A stretch of 64,000 nucleotides of DNA from Closterium sp. NIES-65. Taxonomy: Eukaryota; Streptophyta; Zygnematophyceae; Desmidiales; Closteriaceae. The stretch spans positions 1,573,001 through 1,637,000 of the forward strand of contig CANXME010002463.1 of assembly GCA_948144175.1 (NCBI GenBank), in the 5' to 3' direction. The notes beneath the pieces were generated by a model. The model saw only the letters and a program-made list of their open reading frames with translations, was not told the DNA's origin and did no database searches. Positions 53,112-62,961 of the stretch are shown piece by piece. Made by a program: the position numbers and the translations under genes. How positions within the stretch are numbered: the stretch's first letter is position 1; every line of letters begins with the position of its first letter.

Positions 53112-54863
53112 TCAGACTTTGCACGCCAGATTTACCACTGCACTGCCCCTGCATGATGTGTAGGCAACAGGCGCACATGGGATACACGGTTTGGAATCAG
53201 AAAAGTGAAGCCGGAAGTGTGGCAGTGAAAAAGGAAAGATATTACAAATGCAGTTCACACGATTTTTTTGTCCTGCTTGTGGCGCGTACCTGTGTCTCAT
53301 ATGTCCTCCAAACACCTTGGTTGCGCCAGTTGAGGAGTAGGACCAGATGATCGTGTTGAGCCCAGCATACTTCACTGGCACCGACCCGCCAGGCCCGCTC
53401 CTCGTGAACCTGTTAATGGAGGGGAAAGCAAGAAATTCAGACTTTGAAACGGTTCACGGCACAAGGCACGAAGGGATCATGTAACAGTCACAGGAGACGC
53501 TGTTGATGAACCAAGGCTCACCTTACAACGGTGCCTCTCTTCGTGGCTGTAACGGAGGCGTTCGCGATCCTAAAGTTGTCTGCCATTGCGTACGTTCCCA
53601 TGGTGAGGCTCTGCATGTTGAATGCTCCCACCAACGCGCCCTTGTGCTTGCCGCCCTTGCCCACGTTACCGCTGCCAGGGTTGCTACTGTTACCACTGTT
53701 ACCACCTTTCGTGCTGTTCGTACTCCCGATTCCAGCCTCGCTGCCCTTCTTCCCAGTCCCACCACTCTTGGTGCCGTTGTCAGTCTTAGTACCGGTCGCA
53801 CTTAAGTAAGCAATGGGCCTTGGTTGTGGACCGCCAATTCCCGGCTTGGAGCCCACGGGCAGCTTCTTATTGGTGGACGGAACGTAATTTCCCAGAACTA
53901 CATCGGAGCCCGCCATCTTGCCAGTCTTGGAGAAGCCTATAGCAAACCATCCCTTGCTCGCTCCATCTGCAATGGTCCTCGCTTCCACTGCTGCTTTGAG
54001 AGTCGAGCCCTTCACGTTGAAATGAAAGTACAGCCTGCGAGGAGGGTCCGCGATCGAAGAATGGGACAGTTGAGGGAGGCAGAAGAGGGAAAAGGGGATA
54101 AGGGGGACCGGGATAACTGGAAGGCGGACGAAGTGAGATTCCGCGTCGAAGAGATTTGAAAGACTAGCAAAGAAATCACATGTGAATGTGCTTATGCTCG
54201 AGCGCATCATAATGGATAAACAATCTAGCAGGTGCTTATCAGATGAGAACGCACCCTGCGTATTTTTTAGTCGACTCAAAAATCGACTAGCAAAGAAATC
54301 ACATGTGCATGTGCTTATGCTCCAGCGCATTGTAACGGGAAAAACATTCTAGCAGGTGCTCATCGGATGAGAACGCACCCTGCGTAATCAGTCAGAGCGA
54401 TCATCGCCGTGTAACCCGGCAGGGTCGACTTGACGCACTTCTCCGGCTTCTGCTGCTGCTGCTGCTGTGCCCCCGGCGACCCGGGTCGAATCCCCAGCAA
54501 ATCTCGCTCCCTTACCCTCCTTTCCCGCATGTCCTTCTCCTCCGCGAATCTCTCCGCCACTCCCGTTTCCCCCGCGTCAGCAGTCACTTGTTTCCCGTCA
54601 TGAGATTCGGACCCGCGACTCAGCAAGCCCCTCTGCAGCCCTAGGCGGCCGAAAAGAGTTTCGTCTGGTAAGTCCCTGGCCTCAGCTAGTCGAAAAAAAA
54701 CACCGGCGCTGCGGGAAGACTGAAGGCTTCCCTGCCTGGCGGGTATTGATGGGATATCTGACGTGGACGATACGAGCAGTACGAGAAGCAAGGCGCTGCT
54801 AGATGCGAGGGTGAACGGGCTCAGTTGAAATCTGACTGACGGATGACACGGGAAGAAAGCCAT
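53112..54863 (-). CDS. DOMON-4, secreted DOMON-domain protein, 4 exons, intact
   Basis: Exons 54863-54379, 54034-53522, 53409-53290 and 53148-53112 give 385 codons including TGA, with all splice sites GT-AG and phases consistent. The start MAFFPCHPSVRFQLSPF is followed by a hydrophobic stretch ASSSALLLVLLVSSTS, a signal peptide or anchor. Exon 2 carries the DOMON strands (LYFHFNVKGSTLKAAVEA, GWFAIGFSKTGKMAGSDVVL), then a Gly/Ser/Asn-rich insert of about 60 residues, then MGTYAMADNFRIANASV. Exon 3 gives VPVKYAGLNTIIWSYSSTGA and GGHMRHR, and exon 4 gives GSAVVNLACKV. DOMON modules bind haem or sugar in secreted redox or adhesion proteins. The Met of GKMAG is a candidate ligand, by family analogy only. 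Confidence 0.87.
54162..54386 (-). repeat. Tandem duplication copying the exon 1 donor site of DOMON-4
   Basis: Copies 54162-54262 and 54285-54386 are about 100 bp each and clearly homologous (CTAGCAAAGAAATCACATGTG...GAACGCACCCTGCGTA). The right copy contains the end of exon 1 and its GTGCG donor; the left copy lies in intron 1 and repeats the same donor context. Confidence 0.88.
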
Positions 54864-56319
54864 CCAGAAGGTTCTCGACGGAAAGCGTCTTTGTTCGACA
54901 CGCGTCAGAGACAAGGTGACCGTAGATAAGGAGGAGCAGATGAAGCGACAGAACGAGTTACTATGATCAAAGGAGAAGGTACAGGCGAACAGACAATACC
55001 AACGCTTCGTCACTCTCTAATGCGTTGAAGGACCTTTGTCCATAACTCGGAAGGAAGGTGGTTCTACGAGGAAAAGAAGCGATAAATGATCCCTTCTTGT
55101 GCTTCCGAATATTCAGATAAGCGATAGATTCGACTACGTCAGCAGTTATGTGCTGGCTATGTGCTTGAGAAGCGACGTCCTTGTCCCAGCAACAACGGCT
55201 GGTTGTTCCAGTCTGACTCATGTGAGTGAAGAAGCAATGGGTGGGTGATCGGATGGCTTCTTCAATGGGAAACTGGGTTGGCGGAAAAGGGCGGGCGGGA
55301 GAAATGTGCTGATCGAAATTGCAAGTCTGACCGCGAAACGGGCGCGCGATTACACAATCCGCGGTTCGGTGGCTTTTGGTGAACGGCCTTATCAAACAGT
55401 GACATCTCCCGGCAGTTACGACTGCCGTGCCGACGCTTTGTATGCATCTAAAAAAAAAAAGCAGGTGACATCTCCCGGCTGCTGGTTAAAAGTCTTGACG
55501 GTCGTTTGAATCTGACCAATCTGCGCTCTCCCAAGTCTTTTCCAGTCGGTGAAACCCAGAAAAGACGGCTTTGGCTGTCACCGGCACCACCAGAACTTGT
55601 TCTCGTTTGGCGGGACACGTAAAACCTGAACTGGGGGAGTTTGGACCGCCTCAAGGCAGAGGCTCACAGCACACTCGTGATCGCTGTGTTGCAAGCGTTG
55701 CTAGTTTATAACGACGTATTTGGCCTTCAGAATTTTATACCGTATGCCATACGGGCGCGGAGTGGAGTGAAACATCTTTGGGTGGCTTAATTTGGGCCTC
55801 AATTGCTAGCACAAATTCATTTTTTGCCGACGAATGCTCAATGATTGGTTCTCTTCCTCGGACTTCGCTCGTCCGAACCCGTATCAAAGCCTCCCCACAT
55901 TTGGCATGTATGCCTATCTTTTTATAGCTCCTGTATATAATTTGCCTGTATGTGTTGTTTATTCTAATAATTCATCTGTAAAACTTCCTAGCACTGGGTT
56001 TGGGATCACACACAAAATGTTCAAGGTTTCAGTATATGAGTGGTTTTTCAAGCAATATGTAGAGAAAAAGACATATCAAGTGTACAAGCTTGGTGTCCCC
56101 CCTATCAGTGTCCGGAATTCTGCTGACCAATGAAATTGGTGGACATCACAACTGTTTTGGGTTGAAAGAATATGGTTGGCGGTGGACGCTGCCGATCACT
56201 CCTCCGGTTGGTTTGGAAGTAATCGCGGTTCGTCGCTTTGAGTGCTCAGGGCTCGAAGCCAAGCACCGCGCAAACGGGCCAACGAATCTCGGTGAGCGCG
56301 TTCGCCAAAAAAGTTGGGG
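54864..56319. other. Upstream region of DOMON-4 and gene-free stretch
   Basis: The first 500 bp match the region upstream of DOMON-3 (shared phrases such as CTATGTGCTGGCTA and GGCGGAAAAGGGCGGG), so the promoter was duplicated with the gene. A short repeat GTGACATCTCCCGGC occurs near 55400 and 55466. No further gene is recognised. ACCGTATGCCATACGG near 55740 is a short imperfect palindrome. Confidence 0.55.
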
Positions 56320-56327
56320 CATTTATC

Positions 56328-56545
56328 TTAGCGGTAACACTCATTGGGGTCAATTGCACGCAAGGTAAGCCACGTGTCCAAATCGTCACTAAAGTATCTT
56401 CTGATTGTCTCCATGGTAACCAGCGTGCCAGTTTGGTCAACATTATTTCCAGAATGGTAATGAACAGTGCATTCCGAAATCCCAACTGGTAACTCGTCAG
56501 AACATCCGCGATGTACACCGTACGTACCCTGTATGACTCGGCAAA
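56328..56545 (-). pseudogene. Terminal-exon-like ORF in the left palindrome arm
   Basis: Mirror copy of the ORF in the right arm, with a few changes (Val for Ala in GNNxDQTG, Thr for Ala in the LVTMExI block). It also begins at an AG acceptor and ends NECYR with a stop. Confidence 0.4.
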
Positions 56546-56901
56546 ACTGAAAATGAGATGGATATAGGCTTCGCATTGTAACATATTTGTTATAATTTCA
56601 CGTTTATAACTTGAACATGTGTAGATGATAGTTAAACAATAAATGCTATTATGTTTGTCGAATTGTTGTCTTGACTAGGGATTACGAAATTAAAATGGAC
56701 GCAGCCCGCATAATAGCACATAAATTCTGTAGACACCGTATTCAGGATCCATTTTAATTTCGTAATCCCTAGTCAAGACAACAATTTGACAAACATAATA
56801 GCATTTATTGTTTTACTATCATCTACACGTGTTCAAGTTATAAACGTGAAATTATAACAAATATGTTACAATGCGAAGCCTATATCCATCTCATTTTCAG
56901 T

Positions 56902-57119
56902 TTTGCCGAGTCATACAGGGTACGTACGGTGTACATCGCGGATGTTCTGACGAGTTACCAGTTGGGATTTCGGAATGCACTGTTCATTACCATTCTGGAA
57001 ATAATGCTGACCAAACTGGCACGTTGGTTACCATGGAGGCAATCGGAAGATACTTTAGTTACGATTTGGACGCGTGGCTTACCTTGCGTGCAATCGACCC
57101 CAATGAGTGTTACCGCTAA
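56902..57119 (+). pseudogene. Terminal-exon-like ORF in the right palindrome arm
   Basis: After TCTCATTTTCAG, a good splice acceptor, the frame reads VIQGTYGVHRGCSDELPVG, then CTVHYHSGNNADQTG and ends AIDPNECYR plus TAA at 57117-57119. Cysteines are regularly placed and the tone is that of an extracellular domain. No upstream exon is found. I do not recognise the family. Confidence 0.4.
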
Positions 57120-57701
57120 GATAAATGTCCAAAAAGTTGCGACAGATGGGAGGGAATGTTGCGAAAGGGCAGTATCAATTGAATGAAACAGACCACCGCC
57201 AGATCATTCTCCACATGTCAATGAACGATTCGACCGCGGGTGCACGTCGGCGGGAGAGCGGATGCTGCCTTTTGAATGGGTTTTCCGAATCCCATCCTGA
57301 CATAGCACACCGGCTGCGCGCATTCAGCACGACGTCAGCGTGTCACCGACACGCCATAACCATGCCAACGCGCCTCGGGCACGGCTTTGCGAGGGAACCA
57401 AGTTTCATCCGCGTCGAACCAAGCTCCATCCAAGCCGCCCCGCACCCCACCGTTGACACTTACAAGAGTAACAGACCTGAACGAGCATGTACAACTTCAC
57501 AGCCTTACGGGTCCACCACACACTACTAATATCTACCCTCCTGAGCCTTTTCTCACAAGCACTGCACACCAGTCTCCCAAAAGCCGCCTGGTTCACCGTT
57601 CTCCCTGCAACCAGCTCATCCCTCCGAGTGCTGCGGTGTTTCGCGTCTCCGTTCCGCCAGTTCTCTCGCCTCCGCGTCCAACGAGTTCTCCTCTCGCCGC
57701 T

Positions 57702-59203
57702 ATGGCCAGACTCCACTCCTCAGTTCACCAGCATGGACTGGCGCGTTTCGCGTCCCTCACCGTCCTCGCATTGATCCTGGTTGGAGGCTTTTCAGATCAC
57801 GTGCTTGTGTCCGCCGCGCCAGTGGCTTTGGCATGCTCCAAGTCGAAGCTATACTCTGGTTACGCTGTGGTCACTCTAAAAAAAGGGTAAGGTCCAGTCT
57901 TTTGAATCGAGTCTAATGTTCTCCGAAACTGGTCGATGTGCGTGGAGACGTCTCCAATTCTGTTTCGTGAAAACTCGAATTAATAATCTAGGAGGTATGT
58001 GTATCGATGTGTATCGTTCCGCAACCACGCACGGCTTGCCTACATTGCGGCGTCGCAGCAATGTCACACAGCTTGTGCTGTATCGCGACATGCCTCAGCA
58101 ATGTCGCACAATTCAATTCATTGCGACATTGCTCGATGCCAGTGACCTCCTCCTGTCGTTGCAACCAAGGTGGCTTTTCAGTAAACTCAAAGTCATTTCT
58201 ACTGTATCATACGCCGTAAATATGGGTTATGTGGGTAAATATGTGTTACGTGGTTTTGGGCACTGGGGTTAAGTCGACTAGATTTAGTACCTCCTAGCGT
58301 TGTTTCACCTCTGATCACCTAACAATTCGACTCACCTTGTCTCTCGTTTCATGAATTCTTACCTCCAGATTCCGTGGCTCGCCTAACCGTTCCCGTCCAT
58401 CATGGAAAGCAAAGAGACAGTGCAAACTCATTCTGGCATTTGCTGTACCCTCCCTCGAATATGTCGCATGATCAGGCTCTTGCTCCACTTCAAGAACAGC
58501 CCAACCGCCGTCGATTTCGCGTTGGAGGCAAAAACCACGAGCAACGCGTACAAGGGCTGGTTGTCCGTCGGATTCTCCGCAGCGGGCAAGATGGCCCGCG
58601 CAGATGCTGTGATCGGCAACCTGCAAGGCCCGAAGAAAATTGATGCGTACTTCATGAAGTCCATCGCGAAGGCCGATGTGAAACCAACGAAGGCTTTCGC
58701 GATTACGAAGACGAGCGTGGTTACCAACGCCCAGGGGACTATCATGAAGTGAGTACAAGCGGGCTTAAACCGCGGAATCGCTTCAATGTTTTTCTTCCTC
58801 CAATCAACATCTTAGCAAGAGACCTTGGTGCGTGTCAGTCCATTTTCCGTTATCCGTCGTCTGTTTCTAAGCACACGCGTTTGTCTTTCCTCGGTCGTTC
58901 AAGCAGGTTCACCCGCACTGCCGGTAGTAAGGGTACTGTCCCCGTGAAGTATGGTGCGAAGAACACTCTTCTGTGGGCGTATTCCGCCACTGGCGCGTCC
59001 AAGGTCCTGGACAATCACTCTCCGATGAACAGGTACTGTACTGTAAAGTACTGTACGCTTTTGATTCGAGTTTCAACTTCGTTTTCGAAAGCATTCAGCT
59101 GTAACATCTTTATTGCTTGATCTCGCTCACTGCTGATTTCTAACTTCCTCTTGTTTCCCTGTACAGAGGTGCCGCAATTGTCAACTTGGGCTGCAAGGTG
59201 TAA
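57702..59203 (+). CDS. DOMON-5, secreted DOMON-domain protein, 4 exons, intact
   Basis: Exons 57702-57886, 58476-58748, 58907-59032 and 59167-59203 join to 207 codons including TAA, all with GT-AG sites and the same phases as DOMON-4. The start MARLHSSVHQHGLARF is followed by SLTVLALILVGGF, a signal peptide cleaved perhaps after VSA. Exon 1 ends SGYAVVTLKKG. Exon 2 gives LLLHFKNSPTAVDFALEA and GWLSVGFSAAGKMARADAVI. Exon 3 gives VPVKYGAKNTLLWAYSATGA and exon 4 GAAIVNLGCKV. It lacks the Gly/Ser-rich insert of DOMON-4 and is near the minimal domain. AATAAA at 59660 is a distant poly(A) candidate. Confidence 0.88.
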
Positions 59204-59690
59204 GCAGACCGCCTGTTAAGGAGGGAGGACGCTTGTGTGCAAGATTATCTGATGGTAAAATCGCCTCCTAACAAAAAAAAAGCTTTAGGACAGTAGCAGC
59301 CTAATGCTTCCCTCCATGTCATCATTTATTACGCATTGCAAGTACTTGGGGCGAATCATCACAGTACCATCCGGCATGGGCTGCAGAGTCTAGGGTTCTT
59401 TAGACAGAAAAGCTTTTGAGTGATCGGTCAGTACTTGGCAAAGCTAGCATTCCTTCGACTGATTACTAAAAACACTACTGCTGCATTGCGAGCAATTGTC
59501 TACTCGGTTGCCGGTGCCTGCCTGGGACAACAATAGCTGTTGGCAACATACAGTTGATAAAGGCAAAACTGCATCTTGAAAGATGGTTGGGCACCAACCA
59601 GCAAGTCCCACGGTAGAGAGTTCGTGACTTCAGCGTAACCATCCAGATTTGTGTAAGCAATAAAGTGCCCCTTGTTACTAATAGCAATGA
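59204..59690. other. 3' flank of DOMON-5
   Basis: No ORF of note. A short A-run lies near 59272-59281. Confidence 0.4.
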
Positions 59691-59749
59691 ATGAAGATTA
59701 CGATGCAATCCCGATCGCAGCTAAAAGAAGCATGCATGATTGAGAACAG

Positions 59750-61200
59750 GCCCTCAGAAGTCAGACTTATTTCTCTGATAAGGGCATTTTTCTCTAATAT
59801 TTCAGATTTTTTTTTCCTATGTACTCTGATAAAATCAGACTTTTCTGGGCCTCAACTCTGTAATTTTCAGACTTTTTTTAAGACTAACTCTGAGAGCTCA
59901 GATTTTCCTGAGAGTGTACTCTGATAATTCAACGTACAAACGCATCCTTGACTGGTGATTCGGAGTTACGGGTCACAGCAGATTCGCACTGTCAACGCAA
60001 ATTCGAATTGACACCGCAAATCCGAGTCTTACAGCACTAGATTTTCGCCCAATCATAGGAAAATCGCCCTGACGCACCAGATTTGCGCTGTCAGAGTGCA
60101 ACAATCTTCGCCCAATCACAGCAAAATCGCTCTGACATTGCAGATTCGCCCATTCGCACCACAAGATTCTCCCTGACACATATATTCGCCCTGTCAGAGC
60201 ATGTTTCGATAGCAGATGAATGAAACATCGAATACACTTCCTATGGAACATTGAATACAGTGATTCTGAATGATCAGACTTTTGTTTTAAGACACTCTGA
60301 AATTTCAGCCTTTTTTCTATACCAAGTCTGAGATTTTCAGACTAAAACTTTGTACTAGTCTGACGAATCAGACAGGCCAAAAACGAATCTGAGGGCCTGA
60401 TCGAGAACGAATGTGAAGAGTCAGAGTTGACTCGAAACGCCAGACGGTTGAGATGCATCTGGACCGTCGGAGCAGACGGCCAGGCCCTCAGATTCACTTT
60501 TAGGCACGTAAGGGTATCAGGGTCCATCTGCCCCTAGACCCTGATCGTCAGGGTCGCCTAAAAAAAAGTCTGAAAGTTGAGTGTTACTTACAAAAAAAAG
60601 TCTGATACATCAGTGTTCCCTACAGAAAAAGGCTGATACTAGTACGGTAGTCTTTATTTTACTAGTTGTAAAAACACTAGGAAGGAAGCAAACAGCAGAA
60701 CGGGATGTGAGGCTGGATGGCAGGTAGCACGGCTGGGAGGCGTGGATGCATCAGTGCTTGCCAGCACGACCTAGACCGCCAGAATCCCTCGCAGCGCAGC
60801 CTGACAGCATCTCTATGCTGCAACCTTGTAATTGGTCAAGTCACTTAATGTTGCAAATGTGGCCAATGAACGGACCAGGCGCGCCAACTAAGGGGCCATT
60901 AGTGTGGGCAAAATTGTCCGATAGTCAACGACAGGCCCTGCTGACACCGCGGGAATCTGATTTTCCCAGTACTTCCGGTCAAGTACACTCGTACCTAGTA
61001 GGATTCGCTTTCAGGGTCAAACTCGTTACAACGTAAAGGCATCAGTGTCACTTCAAAAAAATTGCTGAAAGTTCAGAGTCATGTGGCATGTGAAGGCTGA
61101 AAAATCAGCCCTAGGAAAAGCTGAACACTAGATTTTCAGGGTAGGTAAAAAAAAAACCCTGAAAATCAGGAATTTCAGGGTAAAATTCCTGATATCGTAG
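59750..61200. repeat. Gene-free region dense in TCTGA/TCAGA motifs
   Basis: Dozens of TCTGA and its complement TCAGA, often followed by T-runs (for example ATCAGACTTTT, TTTTCAGACTTTTTTT), recur at irregular spacings. A block at 59960-60200 contains degenerate units with GCAGATTCGC, CCCAATCA and AAAATCGC. No coding frame is convincing. Confidence 0.6.
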
Positions 61201-61660
61201 GGCCTGCAGACGGCATCGGGCAGTTGCAGGCAGGAGGATTTTGGCGGGAACAGTTTCGTAACTGTATGCGCCGCACGGTTGGGAATGAATTCAAATAAGG
61301 GAATGTACCCCTTAGAGTACATGGCTAGCTAGGTCGATTCGTATTCCCCTGTACTCTTATTTATATCGTTCTATTTGCATGTTTTAATTCATCTCAAGCA
61401 TTTTACATTCACTGCGCTATTGAGATCAAGGGCCCACCACCACTAGACCAGAAGTGTGCGAACCTTCCTCTGGTGATCCTAGTTACGATCATCTTTTGAT
61501 CGCAGCACCACTTGTACCACAGAGGTTCAAGACACCAATCAATTCGAAATAAAGGAGTGGTGGGAATTAGGCAGACATGCTCTATATTTGCTAGTTAGGT
61601 AGGGATATTCAAAGAGCTCCACCATTGCGTAACATCCGATAACAAGTGTAGATAAGGAAC
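61201..61660. other. Gene-free left flank of copia E
   Basis: No ORF or repeat recognised. Confidence 0.4.
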
Positions 61661-61805
61661 TGTCAGAACATTATAGCTTATGTTTTTGTGTAGGCTGTAG
61701 TGGGGTATCCCATAGGGGGTACAGCCCAATTAGGGTTAGTACTTGTACCCACTTCACTCATAGTTCATCCATTCTCGTTCTCACTTTCTCATGGTATCGA
61801 GCAGG
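61661..61805 (+). repeat. 5' LTR (131 bp) and primer-binding site of copia E
   Basis: LTR TGTCAGAAC...CTTTCTCA at 61661-61791, followed by TGGTATCGAGCAGG, a slightly altered tRNA-iMet site and nearly the same as that of copia A. Confidence 0.87.
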
Positions 61806-61899
61806 TTCCCTCGTGGGAACTGTTCCTAGGGCCCACCGATCCTCCCCCTTTTTTTTTTTCCTGCCCGGGGCGCGTCCTGCCCCTGCCCGAAGCGCGCCT

Positions 61900-62520
61900 A
61901 GGGTCGCGCCCTCCTTAGCGGCCCGTCGTGTCGCCCTTAGCGGCCCGTCGCGTCGCCCTTAGCGGCCGCGTCGCGCAGCCCTAACGGCCGCATCGCGCCG
62001 CCCTTTCACAAGCGGCCCGTCGCCGCCCTTCTCTTGCGGCCCGCCGCCCTCAACTGCGGCCCCGCCGCCCTCAACTGCGGCCCGGCCGCCCTTCTCTACG
62101 GCCCCGCCGCTTTCACCTGCGGCCCCGCCACCCTCAACTAGTGCGGCCCCGCCGCCCTCAACTGCTGCGGCCCCGCCGCCCTCAACTGCGGCCCCGCCAC
62201 CCTCAACTGCTGCGGCCCCGCTGCCCTTAACTGCTGCGGCCCCGCCGCCCTCAACTGCGGCCCCGCCGCCCTTCTCTGCGGCCCCGCCGCCCTCTGCTGC
62301 AGCCCCGCTGCTCTCACCTGCGGCCCCGCCGCTTTCACCTGCGGCCCCGTCGCCCTCAACTGTTGCGGCCCCGCCGCCCTCAACTACTGCGGCCCCGCCG
62401 CCCTCAACTGCAGCCCCGCCGCCCTTCTATGCGGCCCCGCCGCCCTCTGCTGCGGCCCCGCCGCTCTCACCTGAGGCCCCGCCGCTTTCACCTGCGGCCC
62501 CGCCCCTCTCGTTGGCGGCC
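61900..62520 (+). repeat. 21-bp GC-rich repeat in the copia E leader
   Basis: Tandem units of about 21 bp with the core GCGGCCCCGCCGCC and spacer variants CTCAACT, CTTTCAC and CTTCTCT. It is the same core as in the leaders of copies A, B and D in element sense. Confidence 0.88.
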
Positions 62521-62961
62521 CCGCCGCTCTCATCTGCGGCCCCGTCACCTGCTGCAGCGCCGCCCGCCACCCGGGCTTCCCGACCCGCCCTACCCAGCCG
62601 AGCAGCCGACCACTGCGCCGCCCTGCAGCAGCACCGTCGAGCCGCCTGGGCAACCGAGCAGCCGGACAGCCGGCCGCCGAGCCGCCGAGCAGCCCTGCAG
62701 CCGAGCCGCCCAGAACCCGAGCCGCCCTGCAGCTGATCCGCCTAGCAGCCGAGCCGCCGTACAGTCCAGCCGCCGGACCGCCGAGCTGCACTGCAGCCGA
62801 GCCGCCCAGCAGCCCAGTAGCCGAGCCGCCGATCTGCCGAGCCGCCTTACTGCCGAGCGGCCCTACTGCCCAGCCGCCCGAGCTGCTCTGTCCGGTGAGC
62901 ACAATGCCTCTCTTGCTACACTGCCCTCACCCTACTGTTGCACTGCTAGTCTACTGTGGTC

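Larger units (their letters stand above)
56320..57127. repeat. Large near-perfect inverted repeat (two 380-bp arms, 48-bp spacer)
   Basis: The left arm 56320-56699 is the reverse complement of the right arm 56748-57127 with only a few mismatches (for example CATGTG against CACGTG). The spacer is 56700-56747. Each arm carries the same coding-like exon pointing away from the centre. Transcription through it would give a long hairpin RNA. Confidence 0.95.

Noticed and set aside
55735-55760. ACCGTATGCCATACGG palindrome as a third copy of the TIR element
   Set aside because: Only about 10 bases are shared with the TIR ends and no internal similarity follows.
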